A stretch of 64,000 bases of DNA from DASRTE01 sp035656095 (GTDB lineage: Bacteria > Actinomycetota > Actinomycetes > Jiangellales > Jiangellaceae), in the NCBI GenBank assembly GCA_035656095.1, contig DASRTE010000192.1:1-64000 (forward strand), read 5' to 3'. The notes below the pieces were generated by a model, which saw only the letters and a list, made by a program, of their open reading frames with translations, was not told where the DNA came from and made no database searches. Position 1 is the stretch's first letter. Each line of letters starts with the position of its first letter. Both the position numbers and the translations under genes were made by a program. This document shows, in pieces, positions 35,832 to 44,655 of this stretch.

Positions 35832-36836
35832 ATGCTGCCCCCGCGGTGGTTCCGTCGGGTCGTCATCGCCCCCGTGGTCGGCGTCGCGATCTGGATCGGC
35901 CTGATCAGCGCCCCGTTGTGGCTGCTCGGCGCCGCCGCCGTGTCCCCCCTGTTGCCCGGCCGGTGGCGGCCGCTGCGGTTCCTGTGGTTCCTCACCGTCT
36001 ACGCCGCCCTGGAACTGGTCAGCCTGCTGACTCTGTTCGGTATCTGGATCGCGACCGGCTTCGGTGTCGCCATGAGCGCACCGTGGTCGACAGACACGCA
36101 CTATGCGCTCATCCGGTGGTTCCTGCGGGTGCTGGAGTGGGAGGCGCGACGCGTGCTCGGCGTACGCATCGTCGTCGAGGGCCCGCAGCCGTCGGACTAC
36201 CAGGGTCGGCCGCTGGTCGTCATCGCACGCCACGCCGGTCCCGGCGACTCGTTCCTGGTCGTCCACTCGCTGATGAACTGGTACCGGCGCGATCCGCGCA
36301 TCGTGCTCAAGGACACTCTGCAGTGGGATCCGGCGATCGACATCGCACTCAACCGGCTGCCCAGCCGGTTCATCACGCCGAACCCGGGCGCCGGAGGCGC
36401 GGACGTGGAACGGAGCATCGCCGAATTGGCGGTCGGGCTCGACCACGACGGCGCGCTGGTCATCTTCCCCGAGGGGGGAAACTTCACCGCCGGCCGCAGG
36501 GTCCGCGCCATCGAGGCGCTGCGGCTGCGGGGCCACTCGAACGCGGCCGACCAGGCCGAGCGGATGGTCAACGTCATGGCACCGCGCCCGGGTGGTGTGA
36601 CCGCCGCCCTGCAGGCCGCGCCCGACGCCGACGCGGTTTTCGTCGCCCATACCGGACTCGAGCACCTCGTGACGGTCGCCGACCTCTGGCGAGAGTTGCC
36701 CATGGACACCGAGATCCGGATGCATTGGTGGCAGGTTCCCGCAGACGAGGTCCCGCGTGACGACGGCGCCGTACCCGAGTGGCTCTACGGCTGGTGGGAG
36801 CGGGTGGACGCCTGGATCGGCGCGCACCGGCCGTGA
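35832..36836 (+). CDS. PlsC-like 1-acyl-glycerol-3-phosphate acyltransferase
   Basis: The 334-residue protein begins with two membrane segments (residues 8-35 and 45-80). The acyltransferase domain carries the HX4D motif (IARHAGPGDSFLVV) and the substrate motif ALVIFPEGGNFTAGRR. It would transfer an acyl chain to lysophosphatidate or a related lipid at the membrane. It overlaps dinB by GTGA and follows the patatin gene by one base, forming a patatin-plsC-dinB transcription unit. Confidence 0.86.
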   Translation: MLPPRWFRRVVIAPVVGVAIWIGLISAPLWLLGAAAVSPLLPGRWRPLRFLWFLTVYAALELVSLLTLFGIWIATGFGVAMSAPWSTDTHYALIRWFLRVLEWEARRVLGVRIVVEGPQPSDYQGRPLVVIARHAGPGDSFLVVHSLMNWYRRDPRIVLKDTLQWDPAIDIALNRLPSRFITPNPGAGGADVERSIAELAVGLDHDGALVIFPEGGNFTAGRRVRAIEALRLRGHSNAADQAERMVNVMAPRPGGVTAALQAAPDADAVFVAHTGLEHLVTVADLWRELPMDTEIRMHWWQVPADEVPRDDGAVPEWLYGWWERVDAWIGAHRP

Positions 36837-38128
36837 GGGACCACCCCAGCGTCCTGCACCTCGACCTGGACGCGTTCTACGCCGCCGTCGAGCAGCGGGA
36901 CAAGCCCTCGTTGCGCGGCCGGCCGGTCGTCGTCGGCGGGCTCGGCCCACGCGGTGTCGTCGCCACCGCCTCGTACGAGGCCCGCCGCTTCGGCGTGCGG
37001 TCGGCCATGTCGATGGCCGAGGCCAGAGCCCGGTGTCCGAACGCGGCGTTCCTCGCCGGCCGGTTCGGCGCCTACCACGCGGTGAGCGACGTGGTCATGG
37101 CCGTGCTGCGCGACCTGTCGCCGCTGGTGGAGCCGATCTCCCTGGACGAGGCGTTCGTCGACCTGTCCGGCGGGACGGCACCTGATCTGTCGCCGGCCGG
37201 AGTTCGCATGATCGCTGAGTCGCTGCGCGCCGACATCCGCGAACGCACGCGTATCACGGCCAGCGTCGGCGCGGCCACGTCGAAGCTGCTCGCGAAGATC
37301 GCCTCGGAGCAGGCCAAGCCCGACGGCCTGGTCGTCGTCGATCCGGGCACGGAGGTCGAGGTGCTGCATCCCCTCCCGGTGCGGGCCTTGTGGGGAGTGG
37401 GCCCGGCCACGGCCGAGCGGCTGACCCGCCTGGGGGTCCGCACCGTCGGTGACCTCGGCCGGATCACGGAGGCCGAGTTGGTGGACGTGCTGGGTGAGGC
37501 GCACGGCCGCTCGCTGCACCGGCTGGCACGTGCCGAGGACGACCGGCCGGTCTCCTCCGAGCGCGAGTCGAAGTCGGTGAGCGTCGAGGACACCTTCGAC
37601 CGCGACATCGCCGATGCCGCCCTGCTGTCCGCGCTGGTCGAGCGGATGGCTGTGCGTGTCGCGGACCGGCTGGTACGGGCGCGCCTGTCCGGCCGTACCG
37701 TCACACTGAAGGTCCGCTTGCACGACTTCACCACGCTGTCGAGGTCGGCGACGTTGCCCGCGCCCACCGACGACGCGCGGGTCGTCGCCAGGATCGCGGC
37801 CGGCCTGTTCACGGAGGTCGACACCTCCGCCGGCGTCCGCCTGCTCGGCGTCAGTGTCTCCGGTCTGGCCGACTGGGTCCAGGAGGACCTGTTCGCCTCC
37901 GCCGAGCGGGTGGCGGTGTCGGGGTCTCCCGAACCCGCCGAGGCACTGCCCGTCCCGCGCCGGTGGGTTCCCGGCATGGACGTCGTACACGCCGTCCACG
38001 GGCGGGGGTGGGTGTGGGGCAGCGGCCGAGGGCGGGTCACGGTGCGCTTCGAGACTGCGGACACCCCGCCGGGCCCGGTCCGCACGCTCGCCGCCGACGA
38101 CGCCGGCCTGTCTCCGGACCAGCGCTGA
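36833..38128 (+). CDS. dinB: DNA polymerase IV (Y family)
   Basis: The 431-residue translesion polymerase has LHLDLDAFYAAVEQRDKPSL with the first catalytic Asp, ATASYEARRFGVRSAMS, PISLDEAFVDLSG with the second acidic pair, and RITASVGAATSKLLAKIASE. The thumb HhH (ALWGVGPATAERLTRLGV) and little-finger domain follow. A C-terminal extension of about 50 residues (VPGMDVVHAVHGRGWVWGSG) is typical of actinobacterial DinB. The GTG start overlaps the acyltransferase stop. No LexA box was seen before this operon. Confidence 0.92.
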   Translation: MRDHPSVLHLDLDAFYAAVEQRDKPSLRGRPVVVGGLGPRGVVATASYEARRFGVRSAMSMAEARARCPNAAFLAGRFGAYHAVSDVVMAVLRDLSPLVEPISLDEAFVDLSGGTAPDLSPAGVRMIAESLRADIRERTRITASVGAATSKLLAKIASEQAKPDGLVVVDPGTEVEVLHPLPVRALWGVGPATAERLTRLGVRTVGDLGRITEAELVDVLGEAHGRSLHRLARAEDDRPVSSERESKSVSVEDTFDRDIADAALLSALVERMAVRVADRLVRARLSGRTVTLKVRLHDFTTLSRSATLPAPTDDARVVARIAAGLFTEVDTSAGVRLLGVSVSGLADWVQEDLFASAERVAVSGSPEPAEALPVPRRWVPGMDVVHAVHGRGWVWGSGRGRVTVRFETADTPPGPVRTLAADDAGLSPDQR

Positions 38129-38160
38129 CGGCCCGACGACGGCCCCAGTTCGTCGTCGCC

Positions 38161-38200
38161 TTCTCAGGCTGGTCTCAGCCGGCCCGGGCACACTGGCGGC
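38161..38200 (+). promoter_or_regulatory. MprA-like box and leaderless promoter of the response regulator gene
   Basis: TTCTCAGG-CTG-GTCTCAGC (38161-38179) is a 19-bp tandem repeat of two 8-mers, the architecture reported for mycobacterial MprA sites. It ends 21 bp before the ATG. CACACT (38189-38194) sits six bases before the ATG as a possible -10, making the box overlap the -35 zone. The htrA gene has the same arrangement. Confidence 0.65.
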
Positions 38201-38881
38201 ATGCGTGTCCTCGTCGTCGACGACGACCCTGCGGTCCGCGAGTCGCTGCGCCGCTCGCTGGTGTTCAACGGCTACCAGGTGGAGCTCGCGGCCGACGGTG
38301 AGCAGGCGCTGCGGGCCGTCGCGGACTCGCGGCCGGACGCCGTTGTCCTCGACGTGATGATGCCCAGGCTGGACGGGCTCGCGACCTGCCGCGCCCTGCG
38401 CGCCGCCGGGGACGACGTCCCGGTGCTCATGCTGACCGCACGCGACGAGGTCGCCGACCGCGTGGCCGGCCTCGATGCGGGCGCCGACGACTACCTGCCG
38501 AAGCCGTTCGCCCTGGAGGAGTTGCTCGCCCGGCTGCGGGCGCTGCTGCGGCGGATCGGAGCGGGCGACTCCGGCCCGGTCCTCCGCCTTGCCGACCTCA
38601 CCCTCGATCCGGCCAGCCGCGAGGTCACGCGCGGCGAGCGGCCGATTCGGCTCACCCGCACCGAGTTCGCCCTGCTCGAGTTGCTTCTCCGCAACCAGCG
38701 CATGGTCCTCCCCCGCGAGCGCATCCTCGAGGAGGTCTGGGGATACGACTTCCCCACGACCGCGAACTCCCTCGAGGTCTATGTCGGCTACCTGCGGCGC
38801 AAGACGGAAGCGGAGGGCGAACCACGCCTGATCCACACCGTCCGCGGCGTCGGGTACGTGGCCCGGGAGACGCCACCGTGA
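38201..38881 (+). CDS. mprA: OmpR-family response regulator (MprA-like)
   Basis: The 226-residue regulator has a receiver domain with the acidic pocket VLVVDDDPAV, phosphorylatable Asp in PDAVVLDVMMPRLDG, and Lys in DDYLPKPFALEELLARL. A winged-helix DNA-binding domain follows (RLTRTEFALLELLLRNQRMV, SLEVYVGYLRRKTEAEG). It forms an operon with the downstream sensor kinase (GTGA overlap) and an HtrA protease, the same set as mycobacterial MprA-MprB-PepD envelope stress control. Tandem boxes upstream of itself and htrA suggest autoregulation. Confidence 0.85.
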   Translation: MRVLVVDDDPAVRESLRRSLVFNGYQVELAADGEQALRAVADSRPDAVVLDVMMPRLDGLATCRALRAAGDDVPVLMLTARDEVADRVAGLDAGADDYLPKPFALEELLARLRALLRRIGAGDSGPVLRLADLTLDPASREVTRGERPIRLTRTEFALLELLLRNQRMVLPRERILEEVWGYDFPTTANSLEVYVGYLRRKTEAEGEPRLIHTVRGVGYVARETPP

Positions 38882-40317
38882 CGGCGCCCGCACATCCCGG
38901 CCGGGCCGTGCCGGCGAGAATTCGCGAATGGATCGGCCAGCTCCCGCTGCGCCGTAGAGTCGGCGCCCTCGCCGCGATCGGTGTCGGCCTCGCCGTCCTT
39001 CTCACGGCCATGGCCGCGTACGCCACGGTCCGGGTCCAGCTCACGCAGAGTGTCGACGACAACCTCCTGGACCGCGCGCACGCAGCCGTGTCGAGTCCGC
39101 TCGGCGACCCGTCGACGCTCAGCCGGATTCCCTCCGACGCGTTACTCGCCGCTGACCTGCGGGTCGCGCTACTCGGCGCGGACAACGTGGCCCGCTCCCC
39201 CGAGGGCACCCGGAGTGCCCCGCCGCTCGGCGAACAGGAACTCGCGGTCGCCCGCGGGCAGGACGACCAGAGCGTCCGAACGGCCCCCCTGGACGGCGAG
39301 TCGTACCGGGTCGTGGCGGTCCCGGCCGGCCCCGGCCTGGCTCTGGTGCTGGGCCAACCCACCGAGACCGTCGACCGCGTCCTCGGCACGCTGGGCTGGG
39401 TGTCTCTCGTCGCCGGCCTCGGTGGCATCGCGCTGGCCGCCTGGGCCGGAGCGTCGATCGCCCGCACCGGCTTGCGACCCGTGGAGCGGTTGACCGCCGC
39501 GGCCGAGCACGTGGCCGAGACCGGCCAGCTCGACCCGATCGATGTCGAGGGTGAGGACGAGATCGCCAGGCTCGCCCATGCGTTCAACGCGATGCTCGCG
39601 GCCCTGGACGAGGCGCGCCTGCGGCAGCGCCGCCTGATCGCCGATGCCGGCCACGAGCTGCGGACCCCGTTGACCAGCCTGCGGACCAACATCGACCTGC
39701 TCGCGCAGAGCGAACGCGAGGGCGGGCTCGACCCGGCCGAGAGGGCCGGCCTGATCGGCGATGTACGAGCGCAGATCGAGGAGATGTCCACGCTGGTCAC
39801 CGACCTGATGGAGCTCGCCCGCGAAGATCCTCCCGATGCCGATCGCGACACGGTGGACTTCGCCGATGTCGTCCGCGACGCGCTCACCCGGGTCCGCCGC
39901 CGGGCGCCCGAAATCACGTTCTCCGCCGACCTCCGCTCGTGGACCGTCGAGGGCGACCTGTCCCTGTTGGCCCGCGCCGTCACGAACCTGCTCGACAACG
40001 CCGCGAACTGGAGTCCTCGGCCCGGGACCGTCCACGTCCGGCTGCGCGAGGGTGTACTCGAGGTCGGCGACGAGGGGCCGGGAATCGCCGACGCCGACCT
40101 GCCACACGTGTTCGAGCGCTTCTACCGGTCCACCGAGGCACGCGGCCGACCCGGTTCAGGGCTGGGCCTGGCCATCGTGCGCGCGGCCGCGGAACGCCAC
40201 GGCGGCACGGTCAGCGCCGGCCGGTCCGAGCACGGCGGCGCCAGGCTGACCATGACGGTGCCGGGGAGCGCATCCGGCTCCGTGCCCGCCGAAGGTTCTT
40301 CGCCGGCTCTTGCCTGA
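38878..40317 (+). CDS. mprB: Sensor histidine kinase (MprB-like)
   Basis: The 479-residue kinase has a first membrane helix at about 28-52, an extracytoplasmic domain of about 110 residues, a second helix near 162-190, then HAMP (TGLRPVERLTAAAEHVAETG). The dimerisation/phosphoacceptor motif is RLIADAGHELRTPLTSLRTN, and the ATPase has N (VTNLLDNAANWS), G1 (EVGDEGPGIADADL) and G2 (GSGLGLAIVRA) boxes. It would sense envelope stress and phosphorylate the coupled regulator. Start is GTG, overlapping the regulator stop. Confidence 0.88.
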   Translation: MTAPAHPGRAVPARIREWIGQLPLRRRVGALAAIGVGLAVLLTAMAAYATVRVQLTQSVDDNLLDRAHAAVSSPLGDPSTLSRIPSDALLAADLRVALLGADNVARSPEGTRSAPPLGEQELAVARGQDDQSVRTAPLDGESYRVVAVPAGPGLALVLGQPTETVDRVLGTLGWVSLVAGLGGIALAAWAGASIARTGLRPVERLTAAAEHVAETGQLDPIDVEGEDEIARLAHAFNAMLAALDEARLRQRRLIADAGHELRTPLTSLRTNIDLLAQSEREGGLDPAERAGLIGDVRAQIEEMSTLVTDLMELAREDPPDADRDTVDFADVVRDALTRVRRRAPEITFSADLRSWTVEGDLSLLARAVTNLLDNAANWSPRPGTVHVRLREGVLEVGDEGPGIADADLPHVFERFYRSTEARGRPGSGLGLAIVRAAAERHGGTVSAGRSEHGGARLTMTVPGSASGSVPAEGSSPALA

Positions 40318-40357
40318 CTCTCAGCATGCTCTCAGCCGGACAGGGCAGCGTGGTGGC
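40318..40357 (+). promoter_or_regulatory. MprA-like box and leaderless promoter of the HtrA protease gene
   Basis: CTCTCAGC-ATG-CTCTCAGC (40318-40336) is a perfect 8-bp direct repeat with 3-bp spacer, ending exactly 21 bp before the ATG, as at the regulator gene. The following 21 bases are also alike in both (CAGCCGG, GGGCA, TGG, GGCATG). CAGCGT at 40346-40351 sits six bases before the ATG. Confidence 0.7.
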
Positions 40358-41686
40358 ATGGACGAGACCACGCGCAGCACCCAGCCCTCCGGCGCCGCCC
40401 TGAACGAGGGCCGCGCTCCTGACGCGCCACCCGGCTCCGGTTGGTCGACGCCCACGGGCTCGGTGCAGCAACCTCCCCGACCGACCGATCCCTGGACGGC
40501 CCGCCCGGACGACACCCGCCCAGTTGCCCGTCCCGAGGACACCCGGACCTTCGCAGCGCCGGCGTCGTCGCCGAGCGGACAGCCTCCGTTCGCCGGCCCG
40601 GCTCCCGAGGCCACGGGTGCGAAGCAGCCACGGCGCGGCACCGCGCTGATGGTGGCACTCGCGCTCGGCGCCGGACTGCTCGGCGGCGCAGCCGGCGCCG
40701 GTGTGGTGAGCGCACTGGACGACGACGCGGCACCGGCGGAGACCAGCAGCCTCGAACCCGCGCCGTCCGGCCAGCAGACGTCCACGCTGTCCGACGTCGA
40801 GGACGTGGCGGCGCAGGTGCTGCCAAGCGTCGTGTCGATCGCGGTGAGCGGCCCGCAGCGGATCGGGACCGGGAGCGGCGTCGTCATCTCCTCGGACGGC
40901 CAGATCCTCACGAACAACCATGTGGTCGAAGGTGGCGGCGACCTCAGGGTCACGTTCCACGACGGCACCACCGCCGCCGCCGAGGTCGTGGGAACCGACC
41001 CGACGACCGACCTCTCCGTGATCCAGGCCGCGGACGTCTCCGGACTCGCCGCCGTCGAGCTCGGCAGCTCGGGTGACCTGCTGGTCGGTCAGCAGGTCGT
41101 CGCCATCGGTTCGCCGTTCGGCCTCGAAGGCACCGTGACCACGGGCATCGTCTCCGCACTCCAGCGGCCGGTGTCGGCCGGCAGCGGCACGGGCAGCAGC
41201 GCGGTGATCGACGCCATCCAGACCGATGCACCGATCAACCCCGGCAACTCCGGTGGCCCGCTGGTCAACATGTCCGGCCAGGTCGTGGGCATCAACAGCG
41301 CGATCTACGCGCCGAGCGCCCAGGGCGGGTCGGTCGGCCTGGGCTTCGCGATCCCGATCGACCAGGCCCGGCCCATCGCGGACGAGCTGATCGAGTCCGG
41401 GCGGGCCACCCACGCGCGGATCGGACTCAGCGTCGGCGACGCCACGGGCGACACCCGCGGCGCCCTGGTCGCCGGCGTCGAGGACGGCAGCGGCGCGGAC
41501 GGGGCCGGACTCGCGGACGGCGACGTCATCACCAAGATCGATGACCGGGTGGTCACCGACGGAACCTCGCTGGTGGCGGCAGCCCGCTCGTATCGTCCCG
41601 GCGACACCGTCACGCTGACCTACGTGCGCGACGGCGACACCCAGACGGTCGAGGTCACTCTGGGCAGCGACGCGCCGTCGACCTGA
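40358..41686 (+). CDS. HtrA/DegP-like serine protease with PDZ domain (PepD-like)
   Basis: The protein has 442 residues. A Pro-rich cytoplasmic N-terminus (1-90) precedes one membrane helix (about 96-120), then a trypsin-like domain with catalytic His (ILTNNHVVEGGG), Asp (DPTTDLSVIQA) and Ser (INPGNSGGPLVNMSGQVVGI). A C-terminal PDZ domain (about 350-440: IGLSVGDATGD, GDVITKIDDRVVTDG) completes it. It is membrane-anchored with the protease outside and handles misfolded envelope proteins. It sits directly behind the MprAB-like pair with its own copy of their tandem box. Confidence 0.92.
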   Translation: MDETTRSTQPSGAALNEGRAPDAPPGSGWSTPTGSVQQPPRPTDPWTARPDDTRPVARPEDTRTFAAPASSPSGQPPFAGPAPEATGAKQPRRGTALMVALALGAGLLGGAAGAGVVSALDDDAAPAETSSLEPAPSGQQTSTLSDVEDVAAQVLPSVVSIAVSGPQRIGTGSGVVISSDGQILTNNHVVEGGGDLRVTFHDGTTAAAEVVGTDPTTDLSVIQAADVSGLAAVELGSSGDLLVGQQVVAIGSPFGLEGTVTTGIVSALQRPVSAGSGTGSSAVIDAIQTDAPINPGNSGGPLVNMSGQVVGINSAIYAPSAQGGSVGLGFAIPIDQARPIADELIESGRATHARIGLSVGDATGDTRGALVAGVEDGSGADGAGLADGDVITKIDDRVVTDGTSLVAAARSYRPGDTVTLTYVRDGDTQTVEVTLGSDAPST

Positions 41687-41705
41687 CCAGCGCCCACGAC
41701 AGACT

Positions 41706-41748
41706 CACGGGCCCCGCGGAGCACCGCCTCGCTCCGCCGGGGCCCGTG
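41706..41748 (+). terminator. GC-rich hairpin after htrA
   Basis: CACGGGCCCCGCGGAGC (41706-41722) pairs with GCTCCGCCGGGGCCCGTG (41731-41748) with a single bulged C and an 8-nt loop. It begins 20 bp after the htrA stop. There is no T-tract, as is common in high-GC actinomycetes. Confidence 0.75.
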
Positions 41749-41756
41749 CTCCGTCC

Positions 41757-41842
41757 GTTGATCACGTTCACCATGGTCGCGGACGGTTCACCAGGCTCCT
41801 GCGCCTGGTGAACCGACCGCCAGGGTGGTGAACGTGATCAAC
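41757..41842. repeat. Nested inverted repeat, type TGATCACGTT (copy 2)
   Basis: Outer arms GTTGATCACGTTCACCA (41757-41773) and its complement (41826-41842) are 17-bp perfect. An inner 13-bp perfect inverted repeat, CGGTTCACCAGGC, lies at 41784-41796 and 41803-41815 with a 6-nt loop. TTCACCA occurs in both outer and inner arms. Total length is 86 bp. It lies between the htrA hairpin and the DNA ligase gene. The end motif TGATCACGTT is the same as in the 92-bp element at 12406-12497. Confidence 0.85.
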
Positions 41843-41877
41843 AGCCAGGCGCCGGATGGCGTGTCGGTGGGCCTTGG

Positions 41878-41883
41878 CAGACT
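41878..41883 (+). promoter_or_regulatory. -10 element of a probable leaderless promoter (DNA ligase)
   Basis: CAGACT is followed by six bases (cgggat) and the GTG of the ligase gene. No ribosome site lies between. A -35 match is not clear; the inverted-repeat element ends 35 bp upstream. Confidence 0.45.
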
Positions 41884-41889
41884 CGGGAT

Positions 41890-43434
41890 GTGCTATTGGA
41901 CGACGTCGCGCAGACATCGGCGGCCGTGGCGGCCACCTCGGCGCGGCTGGCCAAGACGGCGCTGCTCGCCGAGTGCCTCGGGCGGGCCGGTCCTGACGAC
42001 GTGCCCGTGGCCGTGGCGTACCTGTCCGGCGAGCTGCGCCAGCGCCGCACCGGCCTCGGCTACGCCGCCCTGCGCGACCTGCCTCAGCCCGCGCAGCGGC
42101 CCACACTCGAGCTGACCGAGGTCGATGCCGCCTTCGCCGCGATCGCCGGTATGTCCGGGCCAGGCTCGACCACGGCCCGCCGGTCCCGCTTGGTCGAGCT
42201 GATGGCCCGGGCGACGGCGGCCGAGCAGCGCCTGCTCGCCGGGCTGATCAGCGGCGAACTTCGCCAGGGCGCCCTCGACGGCGTTCTCACCGAGGCGGTC
42301 GCGGTCGCTGCCGGCGTGCCGGCCGCCGAGATCCGGCGGGCGGTCACCGTCGCCGGCACGCTCACGCCGGTCGCCCAGGCGGTGCTGGTGGAGGGCACCG
42401 ACGGTCTACAACGGTTCCAGCTCGCCGTGGGGGCGCCGCTGCGCCCGATGCTCGCCCAGAGCGCACCGGACCTGGCCGACGCCCTCGGCCGAACCGGTCC
42501 GGCCGCGATCGAATGGAAGCTCGACGGAATCCGGGTGCAGATCCACCGCGACGGCGACCGGGTCACCGTGTTCACCCGCACCCTCGACGACGTCACGAGC
42601 CGCGTGCCCGAACTGGTCGAGGAGGCGATGTCGCTTCCGGTCGCCTCGATCGTGCTGGACGGCGAGGTCATCGCCCTCGGGCCCGACCGACGGCCGCTGC
42701 CGTTCCAGCAGACCGCGTCGCGCGTGGGTCGCCGCCTCGACGTCGCGACCGCCCGCTCGGCCGTCCCGCTGTCCACGTTCGTGTTCGACTGCCTCCACCT
42801 CGACGGCCACGACCTCGTCGGCGCACCCGGTGAGGAGCGGTGGGCGGCTCTGGCCACCGCCGTTCCGGAGACTTTGCTGGTTCCGCGGCTGGTCACAGAC
42901 GACCTCGCCGCAGCGCAGGCGTTCTTCGACGACGCGCTGGCCCATGGCCACGAAGGGGTCGTGGTCAAGTCGCTGTCGGCTCCGTACGACGCCGGGCGCC
43001 GTGGCGCCGGCTGGGTGAAGGTGAAGCCGCGACACACTCTCGACCTCGTCGTGCTCGCTGTGGAGTGGGGTCACGGCCGGCGCCAGGGGAAGCTGTCCAA
43101 CCTGCACCTCGGAGCCCGCGACCCCGACGGCCGGTACGGACCGGTGGGCGGGCTGGTGATGCTCGGCAAGACGTTCAAGGGCCTCACCGACACGATGCTC
43201 GCCTGGCAGACCGAGCGGCTACTCGCGCTGGCCGAGGGCCCCGCCGACGGTTGGGTCGTCGCGGTTCGCCCCGAACTCGTCGTCGAGATCGCCTTCGACG
43301 GCGTCCAGCAGTCGCCGCGTTATCCGGCCGGGCTGGCGCTCCGATTCGCGCGGGTGCTGCGCCACCGGCCCGACAAGCCCGCGGCCGAGGCCGACACCAT
43401 CGCGTCGGTGCGCGAGATCCACGAGCGGCACTGA
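41890..43434 (+). CDS. ligB: ATP-dependent DNA ligase (LigB-type)
   Basis: The 514-residue ligase has an N-terminal DNA-binding domain (1-190), a nucleotidyltransferase core with the adenylated Lys in AAIEWKLDGIRVQIHRDGD (KxDG motif), motif III (STFVFDCLHLDG), motif IV (GHEGVVVKSLSAPYDAG) and motif V (WVKVKPRH). An OB-fold C-terminal domain ends with VVEIAFDGVQQSPRYPAGLA. Its length and layout match actinobacterial LigB, a non-essential ATP-dependent ligase beside the NAD-dependent LigA. It seals nicks in DNA, probably in repair. Confidence 0.9.
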   Translation: MLLDDVAQTSAAVAATSARLAKTALLAECLGRAGPDDVPVAVAYLSGELRQRRTGLGYAALRDLPQPAQRPTLELTEVDAAFAAIAGMSGPGSTTARRSRLVELMARATAAEQRLLAGLISGELRQGALDGVLTEAVAVAAGVPAAEIRRAVTVAGTLTPVAQAVLVEGTDGLQRFQLAVGAPLRPMLAQSAPDLADALGRTGPAAIEWKLDGIRVQIHRDGDRVTVFTRTLDDVTSRVPELVEEAMSLPVASIVLDGEVIALGPDRRPLPFQQTASRVGRRLDVATARSAVPLSTFVFDCLHLDGHDLVGAPGEERWAALATAVPETLLVPRLVTDDLAAAQAFFDDALAHGHEGVVVKSLSAPYDAGRRGAGWVKVKPRHTLDLVVLAVEWGHGRRQGKLSNLHLGARDPDGRYGPVGGLVMLGKTFKGLTDTMLAWQTERLLALAEGPADGWVVAVRPELVVEIAFDGVQQSPRYPAGLALRFARVLRHRPDKPAAEADTIASVREIHERH

Positions 43435-43441
43435 GCCGGCT

Positions 43442-44605
43442 TCATCCCCGGCGTATGTCGGCGAGCCGCTCGACACCGTCGGCCAGCACCTGGACGCCGG
43501 TGTGGTCCGACGATCCGAGCAACAGGCCCGCAGCTTCCCAGAGGGCACCCTGCACCGCTTCGTGCGCCTGCTGGTCCGCCTCCGGGTCGTGATCGCGAGC
43601 CGAGATCTCCTCCAGCCGCGTGGTCGCTTCGACCAACCGGGTCCAGGCCGGCGGCGCGAATCGCCCCGTGACCACGCGGACCCGGGCGTCGGCGAGCACG
43701 GCCGCCCTGGCCCGGCCGAGCTGGTGGTCGGCGACACTCGCCCCCACGATCGCCCCGCCGATCGCTGCGAGAACGGCAACCACGAGTACCAGCGCCCACC
43801 CGGCCCCGGCCAGCGCGGCCACGATCGCCGCGACCACGGACAGTGCCACAGCCCCGAGGACGCTGGCGCTGACCTGGTGTTCGCGGATACCGAAACCGGC
43901 GATCCGACTGACCGGGGGGCGATCGGTGAGCATGTCGACAACTGCGGTCTGGACTCGGCGATCGGTGACGTCGGGCCGAATCACGGCGAACGACTCGGCG
44001 ACGGCCTGCCCGGTCATCGACGCATGTGCCGGCCGCCCGGATGTCCACCGCAGGGCGCCCCAGTGGCGCGCCTCCACGATGTTGGGAAGCCACGACCCGC
44101 GGCCTTGAGGCATGGCATCGACGACGTCCTGCTGAGCCTCCCAGGCCTGTGCCCACTGCCGCTCGGACATCGCGGTCAGCGGATGGGGTCGAGTCATTGC
44201 CCTTGTCTCCATCGGACTCGTGCGTGCGGGCAGAATCCGTCTTTCGCCGACGACTTCACCGTCGATGATCTGAGATTCCCCGCGCTCCCATGCCACGAAC
44301 CTGTCCGTGGCATCGAGAACACTACCGGCGAGCCAGCTCACCACCACAACGTCGTCCACGAGCCCGACCGCGAGCAGAAGACCTTCGGGGACCAGGTCGA
44401 TCGGCGACAGCACATAGAAGAGAGCGACGCCCATCAGCGCCAGCCGCCCGGCCCCCAGGCCGTCCCACTGCCCGGACATCACTGCGGTAGCCAACCGGGG
44501 CAACGCCGCCAGACGGGTTCCGAGACTCGGAGCGCCTTGCCTACTCGCTCCACGAAGCGCTCGCCACAACGCGACGAAGGCAGCCGTCCGTCTCACCCGC
44601 GCCAC
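43442..44605 (-). CDS. DUF1232 (YkvA-like) protein with C-terminal membrane region
   Basis: The 387-residue protein has an N-terminal DUF1232 segment: LMGVALFYVLSPIDLVPEGL and LAVGLVDDVVVVSWLAGSVL (about residues 50-95), a hydrophobic hairpin of unknown function. The middle (about 150-250) is soluble. Two further membrane helices (VVAAIVAALAGAGWALVLVV, LAAIGGAIVGASV) lie near 275-320, followed by an acidic helical tail. The combination is not one I recognise as a named family. GTG at 44605 has AGGAGG seven bases upstream. It is divergent from SURF1. Confidence 0.65.
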   Translation of the reverse strand: MARVRRTAAFVALWRALRGASRQGAPSLGTRLAALPRLATAVMSGQWDGLGAGRLALMGVALFYVLSPIDLVPEGLLLAVGLVDDVVVVSWLAGSVLDATDRFVAWERGESQIIDGEVVGERRILPARTSPMETRAMTRPHPLTAMSERQWAQAWEAQQDVVDAMPQGRGSWLPNIVEARHWGALRWTSGRPAHASMTGQAVAESFAVIRPDVTDRRVQTAVVDMLTDRPPVSRIAGFGIREHQVSASVLGAVALSVVAAIVAALAGAGWALVLVVAVLAAIGGAIVGASVADHQLGRARAAVLADARVRVVTGRFAPPAWTRLVEATTRLEEISARDHDPEADQQAHEAVQGALWEAAGLLLGSSDHTGVQVLADGVERLADIRRG

Positions 44606-44643
44606 CGGAGGCCTCCTCGCGCTGTTGCTCCCGGATGACTCTA

Positions 44644-44649
44644 TAACCT
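44644..44649 (+). promoter_or_regulatory. -10 element of a probable leaderless promoter (SURF1)
   Basis: TAACCT is followed by six bases (cgagaa) and the GTG of the SURF1 gene. The overlapping TATAAC at 44642-44647 is an alternative. There is no ribosome site. Confidence 0.45.
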
Positions 44650-44655
44650 CGAGAA

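Noticed and set aside
41706..41748. GC hairpin after htrA considered as part of the TGATCACGTT element
   Set aside because: It lies outside the element's outer arms, has no sequence in common with them, and fits an ordinary terminator for htrA.
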